From the NCBI GenBank assembly GCA_022823765.1, contig JAJEHK010000038.1, forward strand, positions 1 to 33,969: a stretch of DNA of 33,969 nt. The letters are read 5' to 3'. Shown here piece after piece: positions 9,348-20,121 of this stretch; within the stretch, counting starts at the first letter, position 1, and each line of letters opens with the position of its first letter. Origin of the DNA: Alphaproteobacteria bacterium. Lineage in GTDB: Bacteria > Pseudomonadota > Alphaproteobacteria > SP197. The notes under the pieces were generated by a model. It was given only the letters and a program-made list of their open reading frames with translations, made no database searches and was not told where the DNA came from. A program made the translations under genes and the position numbers.

Positions 9348-9937
9348 GACGGAAACGCACATTGAAGACGCGGCTGGTCATCGTCCTGCTGGTGATTCTG
9401 GCCGCGGTCTGGGTTGGTGGACTGATGCGTTTTGTCACGCAGATCGCCCCGGAAACCCCACCGGCGGCGAGCCAGAAGGCGGACGCCATCGTCGTGCTCA
9501 CGGGAGGCAGGGAAAGGCTGCCCGCCGGGATCGATCTCCTGCAGCAGGGAATGGCCGAACGCCTGTTTGTCAGCGGTGTTCACAGTGGCGTCGATGTCGC
9601 CGAGATCCTTGATCTCAACAGTCAGGCGCCAACCACCCTGGCCTGCTGCATCGATCTTGGACATGATGCCCGCCATACGGTGGGCAATGTGCGCGAGACT
9701 GCGAACTGGATGGCGGCGGGAGGGCGCACGTCCATGATCCTTGTGACCGCGAACTACCACATGCCGCGCAGTCTCGTCCTCTTTCACCGGTTCATGCCGG
9801 CGATCGATGTCATTCCCTACCCGGTGGTGTCAGGCGCGGTGCATCTGGATATCTGGTGGCGTCACCCGCGGACCCTGCTTCTTCTTGCCAGCGAATACTC
9901 CAAGTACCTCGTCAGTCTGATCTGGCCTCCGGCATGA
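9344..9937 (+). CDS. YdcF family (DUF218) protein
   Basis: GTG start overlapping the ftsX stop (GTGA). N-terminal TM, then KADAIVVLTGGRERLPAGIDLLQQGMAERLFVSGVHSG...NVRETANWMAAGGRTSMILVTANYHMPRS: DUF218 motifs. Confidence 0.88.
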   Translation: MRRKRTLKTRLVIVLLVILAAVWVGGLMRFVTQIAPETPPAASQKADAIVVLTGGRERLPAGIDLLQQGMAERLFVSGVHSGVDVAEILDLNSQAPTTLACCIDLGHDARHTVGNVRETANWMAAGGRTSMILVTANYHMPRSLVLFHRFMPAIDVIPYPVVSGAVHLDIWWRHPRTLLLLASEYSKYLVSLIWPPA

Positions 9938-10662
9938 CCTTCATCCGGTCATGCGCGTTTCTCACCCTGTCGCTCGGCGTCATGGTGTTTCTGGGCGTCA
10001 CGATGATGCCGACACTGCTCCTTGCACGCCGCCTGGCTGCCCGGGTCCCTGTCTGGTTTGCCGGTGCGCAACTCTTTCTCCTCGACGTGGTGGCCGGACT
10101 CAGGATCGAGGTGAGGGGCAGGAACAACCTGCCGGACGGTCCAGCGCTGATAGCGGTCAAGCACCAGTCCGCCCTGGAAACCTATGCCCTCTTGCGGCTG
10201 TTCCCGGACGCCTGTTTCATCATCAAGCAGGAAATTGCCCGACTTCCAGTTGTCGGCTGGTTCATTTCGACCATGGACTTCATCGCCATCGACCGCAGCG
10301 CCGGCCTCGCCGCGATGCGTCGGATCCTGGTTCACGCGGCAACGGTCACCAATGAGGGCCGGTGCATGGTGATCTTCCCCGAGGGGACACGCACTGCCCC
10401 CGGCGAAAGGGTCGCCTACCAGCGTGGCGTGGCCGGACTCTATACCGCCCTGGGCGTGCCGGTGGTTCCGGTGGCGCTCAACAGCGGGATCTTCTGGCCG
10501 CGCCGGCAGTTCAGGAAGAGGTCGGGGTGCGCCGTCATGGCCTTCCTCGAGGCGATTCCGCCTGCTCTGCCGCGGACACGTTTCATGGAAGAGCTTGAAT
10601 CAAGGATAGAAACCGGAACCAGGGAACTCATCGCCGAAGCCAGAAACAGGGGCCGGCCTTGA
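9934..10662 (+). CDS. plsC: 1-acyl-sn-glycerol-3-phosphate acyltransferase
   Basis: N-terminal TM; ALIAVKHQSALETY (HX4D/E-like acyltransferase motif I), MDFIAIDRS, VIFPEGTRTAPGE (motif III), GVPVVPVALNSG. ATGA overlap with the preceding stop. Confidence 0.92.
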   Translation: MTFIRSCAFLTLSLGVMVFLGVTMMPTLLLARRLAARVPVWFAGAQLFLLDVVAGLRIEVRGRNNLPDGPALIAVKHQSALETYALLRLFPDACFIIKQEIARLPVVGWFISTMDFIAIDRSAGLAAMRRILVHAATVTNEGRCMVIFPEGTRTAPGERVAYQRGVAGLYTALGVPVVPVALNSGIFWPRRQFRKRSGCAVMAFLEAIPPALPRTRFMEELESRIETGTRELIAEARNRGRP

Positions 10663-10714
10663 GAGTACATTTCAGGAACGTTATGATGCCAGGAGAGGCG
10701 GAAGAGATGCCTAG

Positions 10715-13006
10715 ATGAGCGACGCACAATCCCCCATTGCCCTGCAGATCTGGGACATGAAGTACCGTCTGAAGAAGCCCGACGGCACGCCGGTGGACGA
10801 CAACGTCGAAGCAACCTGGCGACGGGTGGCCGAGGCATGCGCCTCGGTGGAGGACTCCGCCAACCGACACCGGATGGGAGAACAGTTCTTTGAGGCCATG
10901 TCGGGCTATCGTTTCCTGCCCGCGGGCAGGATTCTGGCCGGCGCAGGCACCGAGAGGAATGTCACGCTCTTCAACTGCTTTGTCATGGGGACCATTCCCG
11001 ACGACATGGGTGGGATCTTCGATCACCTGAAGGAGGCGGCTCTCACCATGCAGGCCGGTGGCGGGATCGGCTATGACTTCTCGACGCTGAGACCTGAGGG
11101 TGCTGCCGTTCGTGGCGTGGGCGCCGACGCCTCCGGACCGCTGACCTTCATGGATGTCTGGGATTCCATGTGCCGCACCATCATGAGCGCCGGCCATCGT
11201 CGCGGCGCGATGATGGCGACCATGCGCTGCGATCATCCGGACATCGAGGCGTTCATCGACGCCAAGCAGGAAGCCGGGCGGCTGCGCATGTTCAATCTTT
11301 CCGTGCTCGTGACCGACGCCTTCATGACTGCGGTCCGGCAGGACGATGCCTGGGAACTCGTCTTTGACGGTGTCGTCTACGGCACGGTGTCGGCCCGCGG
11401 CCTGTGGGACCGGATCATGCGTGGCACCTATGCCTGTGCCGAGCCTGGCGTCGTCTTCGTCGACCGCATCAACCAACGGAACAATCTGCATTACTGCGAG
11501 ACCATCTCCGCCACCAATCCGTGTGGCGAACAGCCTCTGCCTCCCTATGGCGCCTGCCTCCTGGGATCGCTCAACCTGACGCGCTTCATCACCGACCCCT
11601 TTGGCGATGAGCCGCGGTTCGATCACGAGGCGTTTTCCCGCACGGTTGCCGCAGCTGTGAGATTGATGGACAACGTCGTCGACGTTTCGCGGTTTCCCCT
11701 CAGGGAACAGCGCCAGGAGGCGGTGGCCAAGCGGCGCATCGGTCTGGGCGTCACCGGACTTGCGGACGCACTCATCATGATGAAGGCGCATTACGGCAGT
11801 GAACGAGCGGTCACGCTGACCCGCACCTGGCTCGCGTGCCTGCGTCGCGGAGCCTATCTTGCATCGGCACGCCTGGCGGAGGAGAAGGGACCCTTTCCGC
11901 TCTTCGATGCCGAAGCCTATCTGGCAGGCGAAACGGTCGCCGGACTCGACAAGGATGTGCGCGACGCGATCGCCGCCAACGGCATTCGCAATGCGCTGCT
12001 GACATCGATTGCCCCGACCGGCACCATTTCGCTCTTCGCCGACAACATCTCCTCGGGTCTCGAGCCGGTCTTTGCCTTCTCTTACACGCGCAATGTGCTG
12101 ATGCCCGACGGAACCAGGAGGAGCGAAGAGGTCACCGACTATGCGCTCCGCCTGTGGCGCCGGATTCGCGGCGAGGACGCGCCATTGCCCGACTACTTCG
12201 TGGATGCCCAGACACTCAGGCCGGCCGATCACATCCGCATGCAGGCGGTCGTCCAGGAGTACATCGACAGCTCGATTTCCAAGACTATCAACGTGCCCGT
12301 GGACATGCCTTTCGAGGACTTCAAGGATGTCTATCTCGAGGCTTACCGGCTGGGATGCAAGGGATGCACGACATACCGGCCGAACGATGTCACGGGTGCT
12401 GTCCTCGAGGCCCCTCCGGCCACCGACCCCGAGCCTCTTCTGCCCCTTGACGAGCCCGGGCCCGAAACCCCGGGAGATACCTTCGAGACCGCCGGCGTCA
12501 TTCACCTGACCCGGCCCCTCGACCGTCCCGAGGTTCTCCCGGGGAGGACCTACAAGCTACGCTGGCCGGAGAGCGACCATGCGATCTACCTGACCGTAAA
12601 CGATGTGGTCAGGAATGGCCGCAGGCGGCCCTTCGAGGTCTTCATCAACTCGAAGAACATGGATCACTACGCCTGGACACTGGGTCTCACCCGGATGATC
12701 TCGGCGGTGTTCCGCCGTGGCGGTGATGTGAGCTTCGTGGTTGAGGAACTGAAGGCTGTGTTCGATCCGCGTGGCGGATCATGGATGAACGGTCGCTATG
12801 TGCCCTCGCTGTTGGCCGCCATCGGTGATGTTCTCGAGACCCACATGACCAGCATCGGTTTCATCAGCGACACAACGGAGACCATCGGCACCGTCGGCGA
12901 ACCGGATCGCCGCTCCGCCAGTTGCCCGCGATGCGGCCTTCCCGGTCTGATCCATCAGGAGGGGTGCCACCTCTGTACCTCCTGCGGGTTCTCCAAATGT
13001 GCCTGA
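10715..13006 (+). CDS. nrdJ: Adenosylcobalamin-dependent (class II) ribonucleoside-diphosphate reductase
   Basis: NCFVMGTIPDDMGGIFD, GGGIGYDFSTLRP, NPCGEQPLPPYGACLLGSLNLTRFI, GCTTYRPNDVTGAVL, C-terminal Cys-rich CPRCGLPGLIHQEGCHLCTSCGFSKCA. Confidence 0.95.
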   Translation: MSDAQSPIALQIWDMKYRLKKPDGTPVDDNVEATWRRVAEACASVEDSANRHRMGEQFFEAMSGYRFLPAGRILAGAGTERNVTLFNCFVMGTIPDDMGGIFDHLKEAALTMQAGGGIGYDFSTLRPEGAAVRGVGADASGPLTFMDVWDSMCRTIMSAGHRRGAMMATMRCDHPDIEAFIDAKQEAGRLRMFNLSVLVTDAFMTAVRQDDAWELVFDGVVYGTVSARGLWDRIMRGTYACAEPGVVFVDRINQRNNLHYCETISATNPCGEQPLPPYGACLLGSLNLTRFITDPFGDEPRFDHEAFSRTVAAAVRLMDNVVDVSRFPLREQRQEAVAKRRIGLGVTGLADALIMMKAHYGSERAVTLTRTWLACLRRGAYLASARLAEEKGPFPLFDAEAYLAGETVAGLDKDVRDAIAANGIRNALLTSIAPTGTISLFADNISSGLEPVFAFSYTRNVLMPDGTRRSEEVTDYALRLWRRIRGEDAPLPDYFVDAQTLRPADHIRMQAVVQEYIDSSISKTINVPVDMPFEDFKDVYLEAYRLGCKGCTTYRPNDVTGAVLEAPPATDPEPLLPLDEPGPETPGDTFETAGVIHLTRPLDRPEVLPGRTYKLRWPESDHAIYLTVNDVVRNGRRRPFEVFINSKNMDHYAWTLGLTRMISAVFRRGGDVSFVVEELKAVFDPRGGSWMNGRYVPSLLAAIGDVLETHMTSIGFISDTTETIGTVGEPDRRSASCPRCGLPGLIHQEGCHLCTSCGFSKCA

Positions 13007-13015
13007 CGTCAGGTC

Positions 13016-13753
13016 TCAGGGCTTGCGGGCCGAGAAGATTGCGTGTCCGGCGAGAAGCCAGTGGACATCAATATCCACCAGACCGGCTCCCTCCAGCCAC
13101 TTGAGCTGTTCGAACAGGCCGGATGGCATGTCGACCGGATCGGCTTCAGGATCGCTGTAGTAGTTCCAGCCGTCCTCGCGGAAAAAGTGCAGCATGTCCT
13201 CGTTGCCATCGAGACGCATGGCCCTTTCCCTGACGCCGTCGTCCCAGTGGCGCTCCCACAGCGTGAGACCTTCCTGGTGTCGCGCTTCGACGAGGTCGCA
13301 AAGGACGATCACGCCTCCGGGTGCGAGGGCAGTCGCGAGATCCCTGAACAGACCGGCCTTTCCCGGTCCGTCGAGGTGGTGGACGGCAAGCGACGACACG
13401 AAAGCGTGGACCGGGCGGTCGAATTGCCGCCAGCCTGAATCGGCAATATCCATGATTGATGTTGTCCAGGATGCCCCGGTTTTGCCGAGGCGTCTGCCCG
13501 CTGCCTCGAGCATGGCCGATGAGCCGTCAAGTGCCAGGATATGGCATTTGCTGAATCTTCGGGCCAGGGCTGAAGCGAGCAGCCCTTCACCGCAGCAGAT
13601 ATCGACAATGAGGGCGTTTTCCTGCGGACTCGGAATGACACTGCAAATTGTGTCAATCTGTGTTTCCCGTTCGGGCACAAAGTAGGCGCCATAGTCGATG
13701 AAGTGGCGTGAATCACCTTCACTCCAGCCTTCTTTGGTGTCACTGTCTGCCAT
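13016..13753 (-). CDS. Class I SAM-dependent methyltransferase
   Basis: NALIVDICCGEGLLASALARRFSKCHILALDGSSAMLEAAGRRL (motif I/post-I), VSSLAVHHLDGPGKAGLFRDLATALAPGGVIVLCDL. Confidence 0.88.
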   Translation of the reverse strand: MADSDTKEGWSEGDSRHFIDYGAYFVPERETQIDTICSVIPSPQENALIVDICCGEGLLASALARRFSKCHILALDGSSAMLEAAGRRLGKTGASWTTSIMDIADSGWRQFDRPVHAFVSSLAVHHLDGPGKAGLFRDLATALAPGGVIVLCDLVEARHQEGLTLWERHWDDGVRERAMRLDGNEDMLHFFREDGWNYYSDPEADPVDMPSGLFEQLKWLEGAGLVDIDVHWLLAGHAIFSARKP

Positions 13754-13909
13754 CTGCCGAACTCCAACTGCAATTGAATGCGGAACCTACCATAGTTCCG
13801 CGAATATACTTCGTCTTCCTGCACAAAAGGATTGACGTTTACCTACCCCGGCCTTAGTGAACATTGAAACACACCGGAATCTCGAAGCGAACCGGGAAAG
13901 GGAATCCAC

Positions 13910-14806
13910 GTGAGCAACGCCAAGATTGCAGAAGCCCTGACGATGATTAACAGGGAAATTGCTTCCGAAGAAGAAAGGCACCGGACGTTGCTGGCCGAAG
14001 CCGCAGCAGTCGGGAAATCTATTGAGGAAATGCAAAAGGCGGCACAAAGCCTGGAGGCGCTGATCGGCGATGCCGCTGCGGAACGCCAGCCGGCAAGGAG
14101 AGGCAGACGTCCCGCCAGGAAAACCGGCAAGGCCCGGTCCGGAAAGGGGCGCGGACGGAAGGCCTCCGGAAAGGCCGTCGGGGGACATGACAGGGTTGCA
14201 CCTGCGAAGGTTCTCGCCGTGATTTCCGGTTCCGGACAACGCGGCGTCAAGCGTTCAGCCCTGAGCGGATTGCTGGCCAATCGCAAGGGAGAGGAGCCGA
14301 CCCGCAAGGCGCTTGACGAGGCGCTGGAGGCGCTTCTTTCGGAAATGAGCATTCGTCGCGAGGGCTACCGCTTCGTGGCGGTGGAGCAGGCTGCATCAGA
14401 GGCCGCGCCCGAGATCGTTCAGGCAGAAACCGAAATTCCCTCGGATGATGGCGACCAGGAACCGGAGGCGGCACAAACCGAGGGCGATTCGATTCCGTTC
14501 GAGGAAGATCCGGCCACAGGCGTAGCTGGCGAATTGGAATTGACCGCACCGGAGGCGCCGTCGGGAGGCGCCAGGCGTGGGCGGCCCCGCAAGCCTGTTT
14601 CCGACGAAGTTGCGCAGGCGATGGCCGCGGTTGCCGGCGTCATCGCTCAGGCCGGAGAAACAGGCTGCAAAATGTCCGCCATTCGTGCGGGCGTCGAGCA
14701 GGCGACCGGTGTGTCGCTTTCCACCGCCGACGCGACACGGGCTGTCAAGGATCTTCTTAAGGAAGGCAGTGTGCATCGCGACGGATATCGATACGTCGCC
14801 AGCTGA
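13910..14806 (+). CDS. Hypothetical protein: N-terminal coiled-coil-like region, basic/AT-hook-like stretches, and two related winged-helix-like modules
   Basis: GTG start. Basic stretch RRGRRPARKTGKARSGKGRGRK; AT-hook-like ARRGRPRKP. Modules KVLAVISGSGQRGVKRSALSGLL…ALEALLSEMSIRREGYRFVAV and AAVAGVIAQAGETGCKMSAIRAGV…AVKDLLKEGSVHRDGYRYVAS share pattern. Function not recognised. Confidence 0.75.
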   Translation: MSNAKIAEALTMINREIASEEERHRTLLAEAAAVGKSIEEMQKAAQSLEALIGDAAAERQPARRGRRPARKTGKARSGKGRGRKASGKAVGGHDRVAPAKVLAVISGSGQRGVKRSALSGLLANRKGEEPTRKALDEALEALLSEMSIRREGYRFVAVEQAASEAAPEIVQAETEIPSDDGDQEPEAAQTEGDSIPFEEDPATGVAGELELTAPEAPSGGARRGRPRKPVSDEVAQAMAAVAGVIAQAGETGCKMSAIRAGVEQATGVSLSTADATRAVKDLLKEGSVHRDGYRYVAS

Positions 14807-14826
14807 AATCGGGGCCGGCGCCGCAT

Positions 14827-15843
14827 TCAGGTCGACGGTACCGGCACCCCGGTTTTGCGGGCAGCATCGACGAGGCCCTGCCAGACTTCCGAGTGAAGTT
14901 CGATGCCGGATATCCGTTTCCGACATTCGCTTTCCCTTTCGGGATCTCCTGGAACCCGAACCCGGTCGACGCCGGGGGCTGGCGGAGAGGAACGAAGATT
15001 TTCGACAATGGCCCTTGCATTTTCGTCATAGAGTTCGGCCGAACTGAAGATGTCAGTGGCGATGGCGACAATGAACCAGTTGAATTCGAATGCCGGGCCG
15101 AGCATGGCGCTTCCGACAATTTCCCCAATAATGGCGAGACCGTAACCCTTGTGGCCGCCGGCCGGGAGCAGGGCCCCGCCGTTGTCGTAATCATCGATAT
15201 TCGTGGTGGGATGACCGTCGCGGTCGATCAGCCAGCCTTCGGGCACCTCCTCACCGGTTCGACGTCGCAGGCGAATCTTGCCGTTTGCCACGACACAGGT
15301 GGCAAAATCCGCCGATACGGGTCCGGCCTCGCCAGCCGGCATGGCGAGTGCCCACGGATTGGTCGACAGCGCCCCGCCGCGACCGCCATGGGCGGCCACC
15401 ATGCGCCAGCGCTCCCGTCCGCCACCACCGCAGATCATGGCCAGCAGGCCATGCCGGGCCAGTCGTTCGGCATAGGCGCCCATGCGCCCGGTGTGGGCAA
15501 CATTGACGATACCGGCTGTCACCACCGGTTGGTGATGTCTCATGTCAATCAGTTCATCGACGGCCCGTTCCATGGCCAGAATGCCAAGTCCGCTGCCGCC
15601 GTCGACACGTGCCACCGAAGGCCCGTGCCGTGTCACGGTGATGTCGGCAACCGGTTCGGCGCTGTGGCTTTCGAAAAACGAGAGATAGTAGGGAATCCTG
15701 TTGACGCCATGGGAGACAACATCCTTGAGTTCGGCGTCAACGAGATGGGCGGCAACCGCGCCGGCGTCGCCATCACGCATGCCGGCGGCAACGAGAATGT
15801 CCTTGCAGAAGCCTCCAAGGAGGTCCGCATCAAGCGTCGGCAT
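14827..15843 (-). CDS. Ldh family oxidoreductase (malate/L-lactate dehydrogenase-like, NAD(P)-dependent)
   Basis: DAELKDVVSHGVNRIPYYLSFFESHS; DGGSGLGILAMERAVDELI; VNVAHTGRMGAYAERLARHGLLAMICGGGG; GGALLPAGGHKGYGLAIIGEIVGSAMLG. Confidence 0.93.
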   Translation of the reverse strand: MPTLDADLLGGFCKDILVAAGMRDGDAGAVAAHLVDAELKDVVSHGVNRIPYYLSFFESHSAEPVADITVTRHGPSVARVDGGSGLGILAMERAVDELIDMRHHQPVVTAGIVNVAHTGRMGAYAERLARHGLLAMICGGGGRERWRMVAAHGGRGGALSTNPWALAMPAGEAGPVSADFATCVVANGKIRLRRRTGEEVPEGWLIDRDGHPTTNIDDYDNGGALLPAGGHKGYGLAIIGEIVGSAMLGPAFEFNWFIVAIATDIFSSAELYDENARAIVENLRSSPPAPGVDRVRVPGDPERESECRKRISGIELHSEVWQGLVDAARKTGVPVPST

Positions 15844-15870
15844 GGTCCCGATTCTCCTGGTGTGGCGGGA

Positions 15871-17811
<1,941 letters not shown>

Positions 17812-18128
17812 GGGAACCTCGTCGCTGAACGCCCGGAAGTGTGGCCCGACACGGCTCCTGGAATCAAGAATCCACCCGTCCGGCACAGGCGGTCGTTTCA
17901 AGAGGCCCTTGACTGCCACGTCTCCTGAGGCCTCTTCCTGGCGATGACGAATGTCATCTCCTTGTCGGTGAAGTGTTCGCCCGCTGTCGACACATTCGGT
18001 CCACGCCACTCTGCGGCCTTCGTCGAACAATTGCCGAACGCCTGGCGTGACCGGGACATGGCTCGACCGTTTGCGAGAACCTTCGCTGAACGCAATTCCG
18101 CCATCATGCGGAAACCGGCGTGCATCGA

Positions 18129-19226
18129 TCAGTTCAGACGTTCACCGGTATCCTGCGCGAAGTACGACACCTTGCCGAGATCGAAAGCCAGATCGAGCGT
18201 CGATCCTGGCTGGGCCGTGGTTTCGGAATGAAGCCGCGCCGTGACCTGTCTGCCTGCGAGCCGGGAAACGACAAACGTATCCGCTCCGGCCGGCTCAACC
18301 ATGTCGATCAGGCATTTCACTTCCTGCACCTCTTCGCCTGCGCGGAACCCCGCCTCTGCGATGTCTTCGGGTCGCAATCCAAGGATGACCTCCTCGGGCA
18401 GGTCGCCGTTGCGGGTGTCGATCAGCACGACGGGTGCCCCTCCGGTCCGCTCGATCTCAATCCTTGTGCCTCCGCTCTCGCGCGAAGTTCTGGCCGGGAT
18501 CAGATTCATTGCGGGGCTTCCCATGAAGTCGGCGACGAACAGGTTCGCCGGGCGCCGGTAAATCTCGGCCGGCGACCCGATCTGCTGCACGACGCCATCC
18601 TTGAGAACGACGATCTTTGTCGCCAGCGTCATCGCCTCGATCTGGTCATGGGTCACGTAGACCATCGTCGCACCGAGGTCGTGATGCAGCTTCTTGATCT
18701 CCAGCCGCATCTCGACTCGCAGCTTGGCGTCGAGATTCGACAAAGGTTCATCGAACAGGAACAGCTGCGGATCGCGTACGAGCGCCCGACCCATGGCCAC
18801 GCGTTGGCGTTGCCCGCCCGAGAGCTGGCTGGGGCGTCGATCGAGAAGCTGTTCGATCTGAAGCTGTCGGGCCACGTCCTGCAGCTTGCTGGCGCGGGTC
18901 GCACGGTCCACCCCGCGCACCTTCATGCCGAACGTGATGTTCCTGGCCACGGACATGGTTGGATACAGAGCGTAGGACTGGAACACCATCGCAATGTTGC
19001 GGTCCTTGGGGCTGACATGGGTCATGTCGCGCCCGCCGATATGTATCGACCCGCCGGAAATCGACTCCAGCCCCGCTATGCAGTTCAGCAGGGTGGACTT
19101 GCCACAGCCGGACGGGCCCACCAGAACCAGAAAGCCGCCAGGCTCCGCCGACACGTTGATGTCCTTCAGGATTTCCGTCGCGCCATAGCTCTTGTCGAGA
19201 TTTCGTATCTCCAGCATCGCTTCCAT
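18129..19226 (-). CDS. Carbohydrate ABC transporter ATP-binding protein (UgpC/MalK family)
   Basis: [68 protein letters not shown]-terminal regulatory (TOBE-like) region. Confidence 0.95.
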   Translation of the reverse strand: MEAMLEIRNLDKSYGATEILKDINVSAEPGGFLVLVGPSGCGKSTLLNCIAGLESISGGSIHIGGRDMTHVSPKDRNIAMVFQSYALYPTMSVARNITFGMKVRGVDRATRASKLQDVARQLQIEQLLDRRPSQLSGGQRQRVAMGRALVRDPQLFLFDEPLSNLDAKLRVEMRLEIKKLHHDLGATMVYVTHDQIEAMTLATKIVVLKDGVVQQIGSPAEIYRRPANLFVADFMGSPAMNLIPARTSRESGGTRIEIERTGGAPVVLIDTRNGDLPEEVILGLRPEDIAEAGFRAGEEVQEVKCLIDMVEPAGADTFVVSRLAGRQVTARLHSETTAQPGSTLDLAFDLGKVSYFAQDTGERLN

Positions 19227-19230
19227 CGGA

Positions 19231-20121
19231 TCACCCCTTCACGGAACCCGCGGTCAGTCCGCGGATGAAGTACTTGCCGGCGACGGCATAGACGAACAGC
19301 GTGGGGAACGCGGCGATGATGGCGGCGGCCATGTTCACGTTGTATTCCTTCACGCCCGTGGTCGAGTTGACGATGTTGTTCAGGGCCACCGTCACTGGCT
19401 GCGTCCCCGCCTGGCTGAAGCTCACGCCAAAGAGGAAGTCATTCCAGATCTGGGTGAACTGCCAGATCACCGTGACCATCATGATCGGCAGGCTGAGCGG
19501 CATGAAAATGGACCAGAAGATGCGAAAGAACCCCGCGCCGTCCACCTTGGCCGCCTTGACCAACTCGACCGGAATGGTGACGTAGTAGTTGCGGAAGAAG
19601 AGGGTGGTGAATCCAATTCCGTAGATTACGTGAACGAAGATCAACCCCGGAATTGTCCCCGCCACACCCATGAATCCCAGAGTCCGCGCCATCGGCAGAA
19701 GCACCACCTGGAACGGGATGAAGCAACCGAAGAGCATCAGCGAGAAGATCAGATTGGCGCCCCGGAACTTCCACTGCGCGATCACGTAGCCGTTCACCGC
19801 GCCGATCAGGGTCGAGACCGCCACCGCCGGCACCGTCAGCGCCACGGAGTTCCAGAAATACGGCCGCAGCCCCTCGCACTGGATGCCGGAACAGGCGCTG
19901 GACCAGGCCGTCCTCCAGGCCTCGAACGTCACCTGGACAGGGAGCGCTACCAGGCTTCCCGAACGGATTTCATCCAGACTCTTGAGCGACGTGGTGATCA
20001 TCACGAACAGCGGCATGAGGTAGAACAGGGCGAACAGCGCCAGAATCGCGAACAACAACCACCGCAAGGCCACTTGGCCCGCCCGGGGATTGACAAGCGG
20101 GGCTGGGGTTGCGTCAACCAC
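19231..20121 (-). CDS. Carbohydrate ABC transporter permease (GtsC-like)
   Basis: Multiple TM segments; EAA-like VELVKAAKVDGAGFFRIFWSIFMPLSLPIMM; C-terminus GKYFIRGLTAGSVKG typical of CUT1 permeases. Confidence 0.93.
   Translation of the reverse strand: MVDATPAPLVNPRAGQVALRWLLFAILALFALFYLMPLFVMITTSLKSLDEIRSGSLVALPVQVTFEAWRTAWSSACSGIQCEGLRPYFWNSVALTVPAVAVSTLIGAVNGYVIAQWKFRGANLIFSLMLFGCFIPFQVVLLPMARTLGFMGVAGTIPGLIFVHVIYGIGFTTLFFRNYYVTIPVELVKAAKVDGAGFFRIFWSIFMPLSLPIMMVTVIWQFTQIWNDFLFGVSFSQAGTQPVTVALNNIVNSTTGVKEYNVNMAAAIIAAFPTLFVYAVAGKYFIRGLTAGSVKG

Noticed and set aside
10628-12505. 625-aa minus-strand ORF
   Set aside because: Lies entirely antisense to nrdJ, which has strong family motifs; composition is typical of a high-GC shadow ORF and no domain was recognised.
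17812-18030. N-terminal extension of the acs ORF
   Set aside because: The 73 extra residues do not look like Acs; the Met at 17811 gives a normal N-terminus.
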